The notes beneath the pieces are model-generated. The model worked only from the letters and a program-made list of their open reading frames with translations. It did no database searches and was not told where the DNA came from. From Chroococcidiopsidaceae cyanobacterium YX2bin18 (GTDB lineage: Bacteria > Cyanobacteriota > Cyanobacteriia > Cyanobacteriales > Chroococcidiopsidaceae), in assembly GCA_030446505.1 (NCBI GenBank), contig JAUJND010000022.1:1-56034 (forward strand): a stretch of 56,034 nucleotides of DNA, read 5' to 3'. The position numbers and the translations under genes are program-made. Shown piece after piece: positions 19,193-29,062 of this stretch (positions within the stretch are counted from its first letter, which is position 1; each line of letters starts with the position of its first letter).

Positions 19193-20635
19193 ATGGCAGT
19201 TGACTATGATGTCGTGATTATTGGTGGTAGTGTAGCTGGACGCTACGCTGCGGTTGCTGCAACCCAACTCAGAGCTAGAGTCGCTCTTGTGGAACCTCCG
19301 CCGGACGAAGCAGTAAGGCAACCCTATTCACTGATTACGCCTTACGCTCTAACCCAGCTAGGGACAATTACCGAGCAACTAAATAATACGGAGCAATTCG
19401 GTATCCACTTGCAAAACAGTGGTGTCCAGTGGGCAGAGGCACTGCAATGGGCTGAGGCTGTTATCTCAAACTTAGAAGACCAGAACTCACCTGTTACATT
19501 AGCCTCACTAGGAGTTGATTTTATCGAAGGTAAGGGTCAATTCGAGAAGCTACCGAATTTCGCCTATACCGTCAACGGACGGAGATTGAAGGCGCGGGCT
19601 TATCTAATTGCCACCAACTCCCGTCCTGTGATGCCAAACATTGAAGGACTTCAAAGTACTGGTTATGTCACTGCTTCAGAAGTTTGGCGATCGCTAACTT
19701 CCGCAGAACCACCAAAGCGCTGGGTTATTCTTGGCGCTGATCCATCTGGTATTCAGCTAGCTCAAACTCTGAGGCGATTTGGTTTAAAAGTCACTTTAAT
19801 AGTCAGGCGTTCTCACATTTTGGCTCAAGAAGATCCAGAAATAGCTCAGCTAATTCAAGCAATGCTGGAAGCTGATGGTGTGCGCGTCCTTACCCAAACT
19901 TTGGTTACGCAAGTAAAGCGCATTCAGAACAAAAAATCGGTTCAGGCAGGAGACGAGGAGATTGAAACTGATGAAATTTTAGTTTGCAGTGGACAACAGC
20001 CTAATATTGAAGATTTAAACCTAAAAGCGGTAGGAGTTAAATGGTATAAGCACCGCCTTATATTAAATGAAAAACTCCAAACTACTAACCCCCGCATCTA
20101 CGCCTGTGGTGATGCGATTGGCGACTATCATCCCAACATTGCAAATTATGAAGCCCAAATTGCCTTGAGAAATGCTCTGTTTTTTCCTGTGTTCAAAACG
20201 GATTACAAAAGCATTCCTTGGACGATATTTTCTGAGCCGCAGCTGGCACGAGTCGGTTTAACAGAAGCGCAAGCAAGACGCAGGTATGGAAATGATGTTT
20301 TAATATTGCGGCAATATTTTAAGAGCATTGCAGCAGCCCAGTTAAGTGGAAATATAACAGGTATTTGTAAATTAGTTGTGCTACCTAATGGCAAAATATT
20401 AGGAAGCTCAATTGTGGGTTCCCAAGCTGGGGAATTAATTAATGTAATTGCTAGTGCGATCGCTCAAAATCTGAAAGTGAACGCGATCACGCAGCTAGCT
20501 CCTGTATACCCCAGTATGTCGGAAATTTTTGCTCAAATAGCTGATAATTGGCATAAATCAAAGCTGACTCGCAACCCTCAATTGCAAAACTTTTTAGAAG
20601 GCTTTTTCAACTTCCGACGCTCTTGGTCGCCTTAA
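19193..20635 (+). CDS. FAD/NAD(P) disulfide-oxidoreductase-like flavoprotein lacking the redox disulfide
   Basis: A 480-residue protein with the full class I pyridine nucleotide-disulfide oxidoreductase layout. The N-terminal FAD motif is VVIIGGSVAGRYAA, the NAD(P) motif WVILGADPSGIQLA lies near residue 180, then LVCSGQQPN, the second FAD motif YACGDAIGDYHPN near residue 303, and the dimerisation domain (PWTIFSEPQLARVGLTEAQA). Where mercuric reductase and lipoamide dehydrogenase carry CxxxxC, the sequence reads EAVRQPYSLITPYAL, with no cysteine pair. The C-terminal His-Glu pair of disulfide reductases is not evident either. The reaction is therefore unknown. It probably shares a transcript with cobD. 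Confidence 0.82.
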   Translation: MAVDYDVVIIGGSVAGRYAAVAATQLRARVALVEPPPDEAVRQPYSLITPYALTQLGTITEQLNNTEQFGIHLQNSGVQWAEALQWAEAVISNLEDQNSPVTLASLGVDFIEGKGQFEKLPNFAYTVNGRRLKARAYLIATNSRPVMPNIEGLQSTGYVTASEVWRSLTSAEPPKRWVILGADPSGIQLAQTLRRFGLKVTLIVRRSHILAQEDPEIAQLIQAMLEADGVRVLTQTLVTQVKRIQNKKSVQAGDEEIETDEILVCSGQQPNIEDLNLKAVGVKWYKHRLILNEKLQTTNPRIYACGDAIGDYHPNIANYEAQIALRNALFFPVFKTDYKSIPWTIFSEPQLARVGLTEAQARRRYGNDVLILRQYFKSIAAAQLSGNITGICKLVVLPNGKILGSSIVGSQAGELINVIASAIAQNLKVNAITQLAPVYPSMSEIFAQIADNWHKSKLTRNPQLQNFLEGFFNFRRSWSP

Positions 20636-20707
20636 CTCTTAGCCACGCGCCTTGCCAGCATAAAATTAGCAATAGTTAATTATTCTCCCCTGCTCATGCC
20701 AGTCGCC

Positions 20708-22519
20708 TCACTTAGGTCGTTCGCCGTTTCTGCCAAACTTACTTTCTGGCACCGAACCGCCAATACCTTGAAGAATACCACGCCCGACCAAACCAATAGC
20801 TCGACCGATTACTTGCGTGAGGATGTAGATAATACCACTACCTAAAAATGCTACTGCCGCTTGCAAACGGGGAGCGATCGCATCACGAGTCTCCAATGCC
20901 AGCGTTACTACTAGCGGAATCCCTGAAAGTTTTGCTAGTTCCTGACTACGGGGCGCATAAATTGAGATTTTGGCGATGCCTCTACTTGCTAATACAAACA
21001 ACTCGTAGCGACTTTCAAAAATTGCCTTTGGTTCACTAATATAATTACTTAGGCGATATTTCCAGGATAAATTGTTCCTAAACTGCTCAATTTCGCGCGT
21101 TGAAATCAACCGCCGATCATAAAAACTTTGTTTAATTGTTTCGACATTAGCGAACTGATTTAAGAGTGGTTGTACTACCCCATTAGCCACCTGAATTAAC
21201 AAATTATCTAAAATTGATGCTGCTCTCTCTTTAGCTTCTGGGCTATTAGCTGCGTAGGGAACATTATCAATTACTAAAGGTGTTTGAAACAACAGAAATG
21301 CGAATAAATCAACAACTAGAGGTACTCTATTTAAAATTGCGGTTTGGACAATAAAGGCATCTTGCAGTAAATAATTAACTATTTCTAAATTACGATTACC
21401 TACTTGCAACAGAGAATATTTGCCAAAAAAATCTGTTATTACCGCTTGCCACAAATCCCGCATAATAACAGGTTGCAATTCTGGTAATTGACTTATCTGT
21501 ACTTGGGAACGCAATTCATCCAGAACATTCTTAAGCTTTAGCAAAATAAGCTCAAGTAGTTCCCGTTTTTTTTCTTCTCGAAAAATGTCAACTTCTAACG
21601 GCACTCCAGATAAGTTTTGTAAACTGAATTGGAGTTTTGTAAATGTAGATTCAAATAATTCAGATTGGATGGTTTTGAGACTGCCCTGAGAACTATTTTC
21701 TAGCTGTACAATCTGTGGAGACATTGAACTGATATGCTTAAGAGCATCGCCCTTAACTTTTACCTGCTCCCTAAACGCCAGTTTCCGCTGCGGATTGGGG
21801 TAAGAACCCCCTACCTGACTGCTAGGTTCGGGCGTAGCTAACAACTGGTTAACAAGCCAACGTGAGGCTAACAATTCTCGCCGCTGTCCAGCTAGAAACG
21901 CCCGATCCAAAGGTGAAAGCCCAGGGATTTGCAGTTGTGTCGTCACTTCAGCCAAGCTGAAATCAATTTGTCGTAGCCCTGACAAACGTAGATGATTCCG
22001 AACTTTAGTAAAAATCTCAGGAGTTATTCGCAATTGGGTGATGCTATTGGGGAGTAGTAAGGTAGAATCTGTTTTTTTCTTTGCCCCAAACCAGTAGGAT
22101 TCTCCCGCTGCTACTTGCCGGATAGCGCTGATTAAGTCTGTAACAGAGACTCCTTTAGGGCAATATCCCTCAATGCCGACTTGCTGTGCTACTTTTAGTA
22201 GGCTAGGCTTTTGTGCAGTTAATAGCAATACTGGCAGCTTAGGATACTGGATTTTTAGTTGCTGGCATTGTAGCTTTAACTCATTAGGCTGAGATTGAAA
22301 GCAGTCTAATACTAAGACTACCAAATCTATCCTTGGCGAAGGAGTGACGCTGGAAGCAGTTGTGTTACCCAACTCTGCTAAAATCTGCAATGCAGTAGCA
22401 CTAGTTTCAACTTCAGCTGCTACATCAAGATCGGAAAATTTTTCAATTACGACTCGTAAACCTGCACGGAAAATGGGGTCTGGATCAATTAGGAGTAATT
22501 TGAGTGTGTGATCGCTCAT
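20708..22519 (-). CDS. Response-regulator receiver domain fused to DUF3685 (Ycf55-like)
   Basis: About 603 residues from the ATG at 22519; the frame extends 12 codons further upstream, but MSDHTLKLLLIDPDPIFRAG is the natural receiver start. The receiver domain carries the acidic pair (IDPDP) and a phospho-acceptor candidate in LVVLVLDCFQS, and continues with a lysine-like end (YCPKGVSVTDLISAI). The rest is the long DUF3685 region found in cyanobacteria and, as Ycf55, in red algal plastids. There is no helix-turn-helix, so the output is not obviously DNA binding. A Fur-family gene lies immediately upstream on the same strand. Its function is unknown. Confidence 0.8.
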   Translation of the reverse strand: MSDHTLKLLLIDPDPIFRAGLRVVIEKFSDLDVAAEVETSATALQILAELGNTTASSVTPSPRIDLVVLVLDCFQSQPNELKLQCQQLKIQYPKLPVLLLTAQKPSLLKVAQQVGIEGYCPKGVSVTDLISAIRQVAAGESYWFGAKKKTDSTLLLPNSITQLRITPEIFTKVRNHLRLSGLRQIDFSLAEVTTQLQIPGLSPLDRAFLAGQRRELLASRWLVNQLLATPEPSSQVGGSYPNPQRKLAFREQVKVKGDALKHISSMSPQIVQLENSSQGSLKTIQSELFESTFTKLQFSLQNLSGVPLEVDIFREEKKRELLELILLKLKNVLDELRSQVQISQLPELQPVIMRDLWQAVITDFFGKYSLLQVGNRNLEIVNYLLQDAFIVQTAILNRVPLVVDLFAFLLFQTPLVIDNVPYAANSPEAKERAASILDNLLIQVANGVVQPLLNQFANVETIKQSFYDRRLISTREIEQFRNNLSWKYRLSNYISEPKAIFESRYELFVLASRGIAKISIYAPRSQELAKLSGIPLVVTLALETRDAIAPRLQAAVAFLGSGIIYILTQVIGRAIGLVGRGILQGIGGSVPESKFGRNGERPK

Positions 22520-22555
22520 AGTATTATTAGGGTCACACATCCAGCACAACCGCAA

Positions 22556-22999
22556 TCACTCCTGTTGCCGTCGGTATCCGTAAAAGTTAATACTGTAATC
22601 AGTAATTCGCACCCCTGTTTGTTGTTCAAGCTCTCGAATCAAAGCTTCCGGCAATTTTATCTCAACATCTAGAATCTGGTTGGTATCCAAGCAGTTAACG
22701 TGGCTGTGAGAGTCACTAATATTTCCATACAAACGCCCGTCTGAGCGCTCAACACATTCAATAATGTTTTGGCTCGATAGCGCTTCTAAGTTTTGATAAA
22801 CTGATGTATGACCGATCTCTTTACCTTGCTTGTTTAAGCGATCATAAATTTCTCTAGCTGACAGATGCTCTTTTTCATGCCAGAGTAACTCCAGAATGAA
22901 ACGACGCTGTCGGCTCAAGCGCATACCCAGTGCCTGACACCGATCAACAGCATCCTCAAGTGAGCGAATTGGTTTTACAGCTGCCGCTTCTTTTGTCAT
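22556..22999 (-). CDS. Fur-family metal/peroxide-responsive repressor (PerR/FurC-like)
   Basis: A 147-residue Fur protein. The N-terminal winged helix includes GMRLSRQRRFILELLW, EHLSAREIYDRL and the recognition helix GHTSVYQNLEAL. The hinge has SHSHVNC with metal-ligand histidines near residue 97, and the dimer domain ends ITDYSINFYGYRR. The CxxC pairs that hold structural zinc in many Fur proteins are absent. I recall the cyanobacterial FurC/PerR group as having this hinge and ending, so that assignment is likely but not certain. The stop is 37 bases before the DUF3685 regulator start, suggesting co-transcription. About 480 bases upstream are free of genes. Confidence 0.85.
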   Translation of the reverse strand: MTKEAAAVKPIRSLEDAVDRCQALGMRLSRQRRFILELLWHEKEHLSAREIYDRLNKQGKEIGHTSVYQNLEALSSQNIIECVERSDGRLYGNISDSHSHVNCLDTNQILDVEIKLPEALIRELEQQTGVRITDYSINFYGYRRQQE

Positions 23000-23580
23000 A
23001 ATTAAATTTCTTAATCAATTAGGTAGATTACATTTCTACCTTTTAGCTATTATTTTATAGGGCTTTAATTTTCGACGCTCTAGTATTCTTATTATCTAAG
23101 ATCAGTAAGTGTCTTAAAAGCCAAGGCTAAACTATTTGTTAGCGCTAAGTTTGCCCTAAGGTTTAGCTCTAACTAGTTTACTTGGCTCAGAGTCGCAGTT
23201 TTTAGGTTTTGCCTAGAGTGTCCAACCAATTATTTAATAAAGTGAACTTATTACGAGTTTATCTTAAATAGCGCTGGAATGTCTACAAGCTTGAACCACC
23301 TAAGCTCATTACTAATCTATTGTGGGCTTAGCGGACAGCAGTAGTAAACGTTCTGTGTTAAAGAAACGTTAGGAACTGATCGCTTAAGCAGAATTATCCG
23401 ATTTCCTTGAAACAATAAAACTATAGTTAGGCTTGGTGCAATTTTTAATGCTTCCGTAAAAATATTTTTTTCAACTTCCTCACCTTCTTACCTCAGTTAT
23501 GTCTCTAGGATTTGGAGCATTGACAAAAAACATTTCAAAAAGCGTGACAGAATTTAATAAATAATCATTTACTAAATCTG
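23000..23580. other. Intergenic region upstream of the Fur gene
   Basis: About 580 bases, AT-rich. It holds the promoter of the Fur-family gene and the 3' end of the divergently placed hpsJ remnant. No RNA gene, repeat or operator could be recognised with confidence. Confidence 0.4.
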
Positions 23581-24260
23581 CTACCTCGTCGCCCAGCGTG
23601 TATAACGCCAAATATAAACAAACAAAGCTCCGGAAACTAAGCTCTAGAAACCACTTAACAAAATTTTTTACTAGGGCAAAACGTCTATCTGCCCAAGCAG
23701 CTTCAGCTTTGGGTCTTACTGTTTCCTTCACCTGAGTAATTTCTGCCACAAGCTTGCTTTTGAGTTGCTGAGAATTTTTGATATTTGCTGGAAGCCCTGG
23801 ATGTTTAAACGGGCAACAACACTATTTATATCTTTAGGTGTAGCTTGAGCTATTTGCTGTTCAAGCTGTCCTATTTGAGCTATCTGCTGAGAAATCTGAG
23901 CATTCATTTGATAATTGATTTGGTCATTTATCCGCAAGTTGTCAACAAGTAACAAAGGAGCTGATAGTACGAGTAATACCCCGGCTACTAAAGAAGCCCA
24001 GGATAAAAATTTCAAAGGCAGTCCTTCCCAAGTGGCGCGAAAATCATTTTCTCCGTAGAATACCAGCCCCAGCCCCAACAAAGGTACTGGCACACGCTCT
24101 ACTAGCGCATGTTAATCGTCTGAAATTCCCAGGTAGGATTCATCAAGCGTGGTGGAACGAGAATACTAATTAAGTCAAATAGCGTTAGTAGCAATAGGCA
24201 ATATCCTATCGGGCGCAGTAAAGAGCTAGATAGCCATGGATCATCTAATGATTTAGTCAT
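23581..24260 (-). pseudogene. HpsJ-like polysaccharide biosynthesis protein, frameshifted
   Basis: The pieces join into one HpsJ family protein. The start at 24260 reads MTKSLDDPWLSSSLLRPIGY and a membrane helix, then FDLISILVPPRLMNPTWEFQT. A shift at about 24105 leads to VPVPLLGLGLVFYGENDF with a second helix and a coiled-coil stretch (INDQINYQMNAQISQQIAQI). A further shift at about 23745 leads to AEAAWADRRFALVKNFVKWF. A last shift yields LFVYIWRYTRWATR with a stop at 23581. HpsJ proteins belong to hormogonium polysaccharide and exosortase-linked loci of cyanobacteria. It is the third gene of the cyanoexosortase set. Confidence 0.75.
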
Positions 24261-24301
24261 ATGAGTAGAACCCTTATTTAATTGGTTGTAGTGTCTTTGA
24301 C

Positions 24302-24968
24302 TCAGGTTTTGGAAAGCAGGGGAGACCACCATTGATACCAAGACTCCCAAGCAGCTTCTAGAATGCGGTAAGCATCTTCAGGTGAAGATTTTTTAAAGGT
24401 ACAGATAAATGCGCCCACAAACAACGCCTATCTCGAATAGTTCCTTGACCTACTAACCAGGGAAATAACCGACCTAAGCGCATATCGTAAATCAATCTGT
24501 TGCGCCTAAACTGTGGTGCAGTTACCGTACTGCCACCACGCGAATTAATGCAGGTACTCAGATATGCTCGCTGCTGATAAGTAAACAAGTTGTAAAATCC
24601 TGTATTTGCCTGCTGCCGTAAAACTAGTGTAGGTTGACCAGAAGACAGAGGTAGAGAATAGTATTTTTCGATAAAGGATTTAACATTTCCATGAGTTTTA
24701 ACCATGTAGCGCATTTCAATATCTAAGGTCAGGTTTTTCTGGATGTATTGATACTGCCTTCCTGAAAGAGATTTTGGACCTTTAGCAAGTGATTTAGCTA
24801 GAGGACGGCTTAAAGAAGGTTGCCATTGAGGTAACGGAACGGCTGTTGGGAAAACAAAGGAGGTAACTGTACTTTTGCCAGTAACAAGGGGCTGGTAGAA
24901 TTGTTCTTGCTAGCACGAAGCAAGCGCTACTAAGATCGCAGCCAGAAGTGAAATTCGGACTTTTCCAT
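24302..24968 (-). pseudogene. Cyanoexosortase A system-associated protein, frameshifted
   Basis: The ATG at 24968 starts a lipoprotein-like signal if one base is restored (VRISLLAAILVALASC). The middle, in another frame, reads QWQPSLSRPLAKSLAKG and then MRYMVKTHGNVKSFIEKYYS, followed by LVLRQQANTGFYNLFTYQQR and ACINSRGGSTVTAPQF-like sequence. A final shift at about 24390 gives SPEDAYRILEAAWESWYQWW and a stop at 24302. I recall this pattern from the accessory protein that accompanies cyanoexosortase A, related to EpsI-type partners. It begins 7 bases after the exosortase stop. Confidence 0.7.
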
Positions 24969-24975
24969 CAACTTA

Positions 24976-25827
24976 TTATTTTAAGAATACAGAATCTTGA
25001 TTTGATGGTTCATCTAGTCGAAGTAGAAAAAGGCAGAATAACCCGAAAGATTGAGACGGAAATTAGCGAAAATATTAGGGAACCATCTCCTTTATGCCAG
25101 TATTCAAATGCTTTTTGAGTAGAAGGTGCTGCCAAAACAGCCATTAAGGCAACCCGAATTCCATTAACCACAAACGCAATTAAAATAGCAACTCCAGGAA
25201 CTATAATTTTTTTACTCAATCAGTGGAAACCATTACTAAAAAAGCACCGCTAATCCACATAAATGAATTATCCTTCCATACCAGAACAGCCTGGATAGAC
25301 CTCTACACTTCCTGTGGGAAGAGTAATATTGAGTCCTTGACGAGACACGTTAAAACCTGAGTACCAAAGTACAAAAGCTGCAAACTTAGCAGTAAGTGAG
25401 ATATATCAATTAGCCATAATAAAGTTACTTTTGGTACGCCTAGAAAAAATAGTATAAGCAACTCTTGCCAATATTGCTTTAGTCCCTTAAAAATCCCGAA
25501 GCAATCAAACCAAGACCTACTGCTGAAATAAAAGGTGATACATAGGAAAGTTCTCTCTAAAGGATGTACTCTTAGAAAGAATTAAAGCAATAAGTAATGT
25601 ACCTAAAAAGCTGGAAAGCACTCAGATTCTAAATTCAATTTGTTGCGCTTTTCCCATATTAAGTAACATACAGTAGATAAAAAAATTACACTAATGCCCC
25701 ATAAATTACTATTATCGCTTTTCCATGTGACATTAAGATGAATAGTAATTAAAACTACTACTATACCTAATAGCCAAAATTTTGCGTTCTTCAGACGTTT
25801 AACTAAGGATAAGTGAATAGCTTTCAT
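24976..25827 (-). pseudogene. crtA: Cyanoexosortase A, fragmented
   Basis: Exosortases are multi-pass membrane cysteine proteases that process PEP-CTERM proteins. The start MKAIHLSLVKRLKNAKFW (25827) leads to two hydrophobic helices and is lost at about 25600. Short pieces of membrane helix follow in changing frames. The catalytic cysteine segment VEVYPGCSGM is readable near 25290-25315. The third part (25219-25010) has the catalytic arginine in NGIRVALMAVL and the histidine in FEYWHKGDGSLIFS. A last shift gives FCLFLLRLDEPSNQ and a stop at 24976. All three catalytic residues survive in the DNA, but not in one frame. Confidence 0.78.
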
Positions 25828-25869
25828 AAAGTTATAAAAAACGTTTAGGAAATGAAAGGCACATTCCAT

Positions 25870-26442
25870 TTGTATAATGCACTGATTGGATTATTGAGTC
25901 AATAGAGTAAATGAAACACAGGAAACAGAAGATACTGAACTTCAAAAGAAGATGGCGCAACCAAGTACAACTAATTACACGTAGTTTTAGGTAATGTATT
26001 ATACTTTAAAAAAATGAATATTTTAGTATTTGTATGTAATAAAAAACGTACTCGCACTTTTCTCCATAAGCTCTGAGAACGCAGTTAGCTATAAACATCT
26101 TATTTATACATCTATTAGGTTGTGCTAATAGTTACTTATTAGCAATTATTAAAGCGTTTTATGTTTGAGAAGTTTAAGAAGTTTAATATTTATATAATGC
26201 CTATTTTAACTAATAAAATTCAACTTTAACCTAATAGGATTTTAATGTTTGTATAGCGCTTTGTATTTACTGCTTAGTATCAAGTAGTGGAACTGCATTA
26301 CAACTTAATCATTCTCTAAATAGTACTAATGCTTACCAGTGGAGCTATTTAGAAGAGTTGTTTTGCATCTGTATTTGACTCGAATTATATCGCAAGTTCG
26401 GTGTCGAAACGCTTACAACATAAAGCAATTGTGAGGAACCTT
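25870..26442. other. AT-rich intergenic region
   Basis: About 570 bases between divergent genes. Very AT-rich with T and A runs; no gene, repeat or RNA recognised. It must contain the promoters of the cyanoexosortase locus on one side and of the secreted protein on the other. Confidence 0.4.
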
Positions 26443-27146
26443 AATGTTTTCTGCTTCTTATTTAAATCGTTGGGCTTTTGTCAATCTCTACAGCAGCTAT
26501 CACCGCTGTAGGATCTTTCAGCCCTGTAATTTTTCAGGTAGCTGTTCAAGCAGCTCCAGCGTGTAGTCCCCAAGAGCCGCTTACAGGACTTGCTCTTCCG
26601 GGGAATGTTCCAGCGGCGGCGCGGACTCAGGCAACAAGAGCAGGGAACTCAGTTGCCAACCCTGATGTTCCACTTACAAGATTTAGTCGGCAAGTAAGCG
26701 GTGGCGTTAGAACTATTGAGTTAACAGGTCGCCAGACAGCTACAGCAGCAAGTGCTATTCCGGGTAGTGGTTGCTTATTGGAGGTTGATGTTGTTGTAAC
26801 GGGTACCCCTCCTAATGAGCGAGTTGTAGGTGTAGAAGAAATCGAGGAGCAGCTCGCAATCCAAAATCAGTCGACATTACCGACGCTTCCTGCGGCAGTC
26901 CGTAATCGTTTGAGAGCAGAAGGATTCACAGCAGCACGCTTCCGGGTTAGTTTCCTTGAAAGGAGCCGCAGATACAGCCCGCCCCAAAATTTTCCTAGTA
27001 ATGCGGCGATCGCACCAGATGGGGTTGTTTATGAAATTGAAGGCACCTGTACTGCCAATAACCTGCCCTACTGTTCGGCTGGACAAGATGGCGAAGCCCA
27101 AATTAGTGCAGATGGTACCACATTTTTGTTTGAGTCAGGTAGTTAA
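26443..27146 (+). pseudogene. Secreted protein of unknown function, signal peptide out of frame
   Basis: The ATG at 26443 has GAGGAA upstream and begins MFSASYLNRWAF, but a missing base near 26477 moves it off the main frame. The main frame, open from a TTG at 26478, continues the signal-like stretch STAAITAVGSFSPVIFQVAV and then a 200-residue mature part beginning around AAPACSPQEPL. Cysteines occur at four places, near the N-terminus, in the middle and as a CTANNLPYCS pair near the end. No known domain is recognised. It lies between the exosortase locus and a PEP-CTERM protein gene but has no PEP-CTERM signal itself. It may be intact with the TTG start, although that start lacks a good binding site. 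Confidence 0.5.
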
Positions 27147-27182
27147 TTGTTTAGAATAGCTAGCCTGCTCTAATCACTTGCA

Positions 27183-27223
27183 AAAACAACTGCATTACCA
27201 ATAAATAATGCAGTTGTTTTTTT
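27183..27223 (+). terminator. Rho-independent terminator
   Basis: Arms AAACAACTGCATTA and TAATGCAGTTGTTT with an eight-base loop, followed by a run of T. It starts 37 bases after the stop of the secreted protein gene. Confidence 0.85.
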
Positions 27224-27737
27224 GAATGTTTTTTGTCTAGCTGCTGTTATTAACTAGAGTGCTGGCTAAGAATAAGCAAATTTAGTGTTAATAATAACTA
27301 GCTTAGTTGGAGCATAAGAGTAGTAAAGTGCTATTTAATAACTACGAAAGCTGATAAAGCTGGTAATGCCAACAATAACTTGTAAAAGTTAATCAAATCC
27401 ATTTGTTAAAAGTTATACATAAAAGATTAATAAATATCTTATAAAGTTCCATGTAGCAAAAGTTATAATTTTTATCTTGAAAGAAATATTTGCACAAAAA
27501 GTTTTCTACTACTCCTTAATCCTAAAACTGTTTATTTAACTGCTATCAGTATATTTTTAAAGTTAAGCTTTTAATATCATTTAAATTAAAGTTTAACCTT
27601 TAGTTAACGTATCTTATCTATAAAACTGTGTAATGTATATACGCATAGTGTTTATCATTTACTATGAACATTATGTATAGATGCTAACTAAATTCTTGTC
27701 AGCAAGATTCAACTAATCACTCAATAGAGGAATCAGA
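27224..27737. other. AT-rich upstream region of the PEP-CTERM gene
   Basis: About 510 bases with no gene or RNA recognised. Strongly AT-rich, presumably carrying the promoter of the next gene; AGAGGAA at about 27726-27732 is its ribosome binding site. Confidence 0.45.
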
Positions 27738-28391
27738 ATGTTTACTGTAAAAAACCTAGCAATGGTAGCCGCTAGCGGAGCAGCTCTTTTGGTAGGACTA
27801 AGTGATGTAAAGCAGGCATCTGCTGTCATTATCGGTTTTGATGACCTTGGAACCCAAGGAGATTCTTTTGGCGCATTCGAGAATCAAGGACTGAGTTTTT
27901 CTACTCCTAGCGACACCTTTCGTTTAGGTGTTACTTGTGCAACTTGTAGTCAGTCAAATTCTTTAGGCGCTGACGGAATTATAGATGGTGAACCTGTAGA
28001 GTTCAGTTTCACTGGAGCTATAATTGCTCAGTTTACTAATAATAGGTTTGCAACTGACCTAAAATTTACAGCACTCAATAGAAGTGATAACACGGTGACA
28101 GCTTTTGATAACGGTGGCAATCTGTTAAGGACTTTTACTTCAGATGATGCTGTTGACCTTGGTGACGATCAACAGGGTGAGACTTTTGATCTTTCTGGCT
28201 TGAAAGTTGCTAGATTTGAAACCAATAGTCCTATTGGATACGCAATTGATGATGTTTCGTTTAGTAAGCCTGTACCCGAACCCTCGGAAATTCTAGGCAC
28301 AATTGCATTTGGAGTTTTGGGTGGTGGTTTAATACTGAAACGTAAACTCAAAAAACAGAAATTAGTTAGCTTCGATAAAGCGTCTAACTAG
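27738..28391 (+). CDS. PEP-CTERM sorted exported protein
   Basis: A 217-residue protein with a signal peptide (MFTVKNLAMVAASGAALLVG, cleavage probably after QASA). The mature domain begins IIGFDDLGTQGD and ends in the strand-rich IGYAIDDVSFSKP segment, as in carbohydrate-binding-like PEP-CTERM proteins. The C-terminus has the tripartite sorting signal: VPEPSEI, a hydrophobic helix (LGTIAFGVLGGGLIL) and a basic tail (KRKLKKQK). Exosortases recognise this signal and move the protein to the outer surface. A cyanoexosortase locus lies 2 kb upstream on the opposite strand, but it is broken in this sequence. Two cysteines sit in TCATC. Confidence 0.9.
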   Translation: MFTVKNLAMVAASGAALLVGLSDVKQASAVIIGFDDLGTQGDSFGAFENQGLSFSTPSDTFRLGVTCATCSQSNSLGADGIIDGEPVEFSFTGAIIAQFTNNRFATDLKFTALNRSDNTVTAFDNGGNLLRTFTSDDAVDLGDDQQGETFDLSGLKVARFETNSPIGYAIDDVSFSKPVPEPSEILGTIAFGVLGGGLILKRKLKKQKLVSFDKASN

Positions 28392-28417
28392 ATTGACTAA
28401 CTTAGAATAATTAATCT

Positions 28418-28472
28418 AACGCCTGAAATTATGTAATAAATGCTACATAATACTTACAGGCGTTTTTATTTT
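28418..28472 (+). terminator. Rho-independent terminator with long hairpin
   Basis: Outer arms AACGCCTG and CAGGCGTT enclose an inner hairpin with ATTATGTA and TACATAAT, then TTTTATTTTTAT. It begins 27 bases after the PEP-CTERM stop codon. Confidence 0.85.
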
Positions 28473-29062
28473 TATATTGTAAAGCTTGTATATAAAAATA
28501 CAAAAGGCTAATTTCAGTAAAAATTGTCTAAGGTAAGGAGTAGCTAGTAGAAATTTATACTTTTTGCAATATTTTACATCCAAGCAGATAAACTAACCTG
28601 TATTTCTGCAACTATTTAAGCTCTAAAATTATTAGCTACTAGGTCTAAATACACTCTAAGATATCTTTTGCGCTATTGTAACCGTAAGCTCAAGCTCTGA
28701 TTATGAGATTAAAAAGGAGATTTTGGTGAGCGTTAAGCATTGTCTGCTCTTGAAAATTAATAAAGTAGAGAACTAGCATAATTTTCAATCTACTAGGTGT
28801 ACCTCAATTTACCTCACGCAGTAAAGTGCGATCGCTCTTTCTAACCCTAATGACCTATCCGCTCTTAACTTCCTAACTCATACGCTATGGAGCCACCTCT
28901 AACACTGGCAAGAGATATATAGATTTCAAAGAGTTATTAGTGTTGACTACTATCTAGGTAGCTGTTAAGTAAAATAGTTAATAACATGATAACTGCCTAG
29001 CAACAGTTTTTCCTTAATTTGCGTAGGCTAGCAGTAAGCTAATTTACATTAATTCTTTAACT
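28473..29062. other. Intergenic region without recognised genes
   Basis: About 590 bases, AT-rich, with one HIP1-like site. No open frame with a credible start, RNA or repeat seen. It likely holds the promoter of the secretion ATPase gene. Confidence 0.4.
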
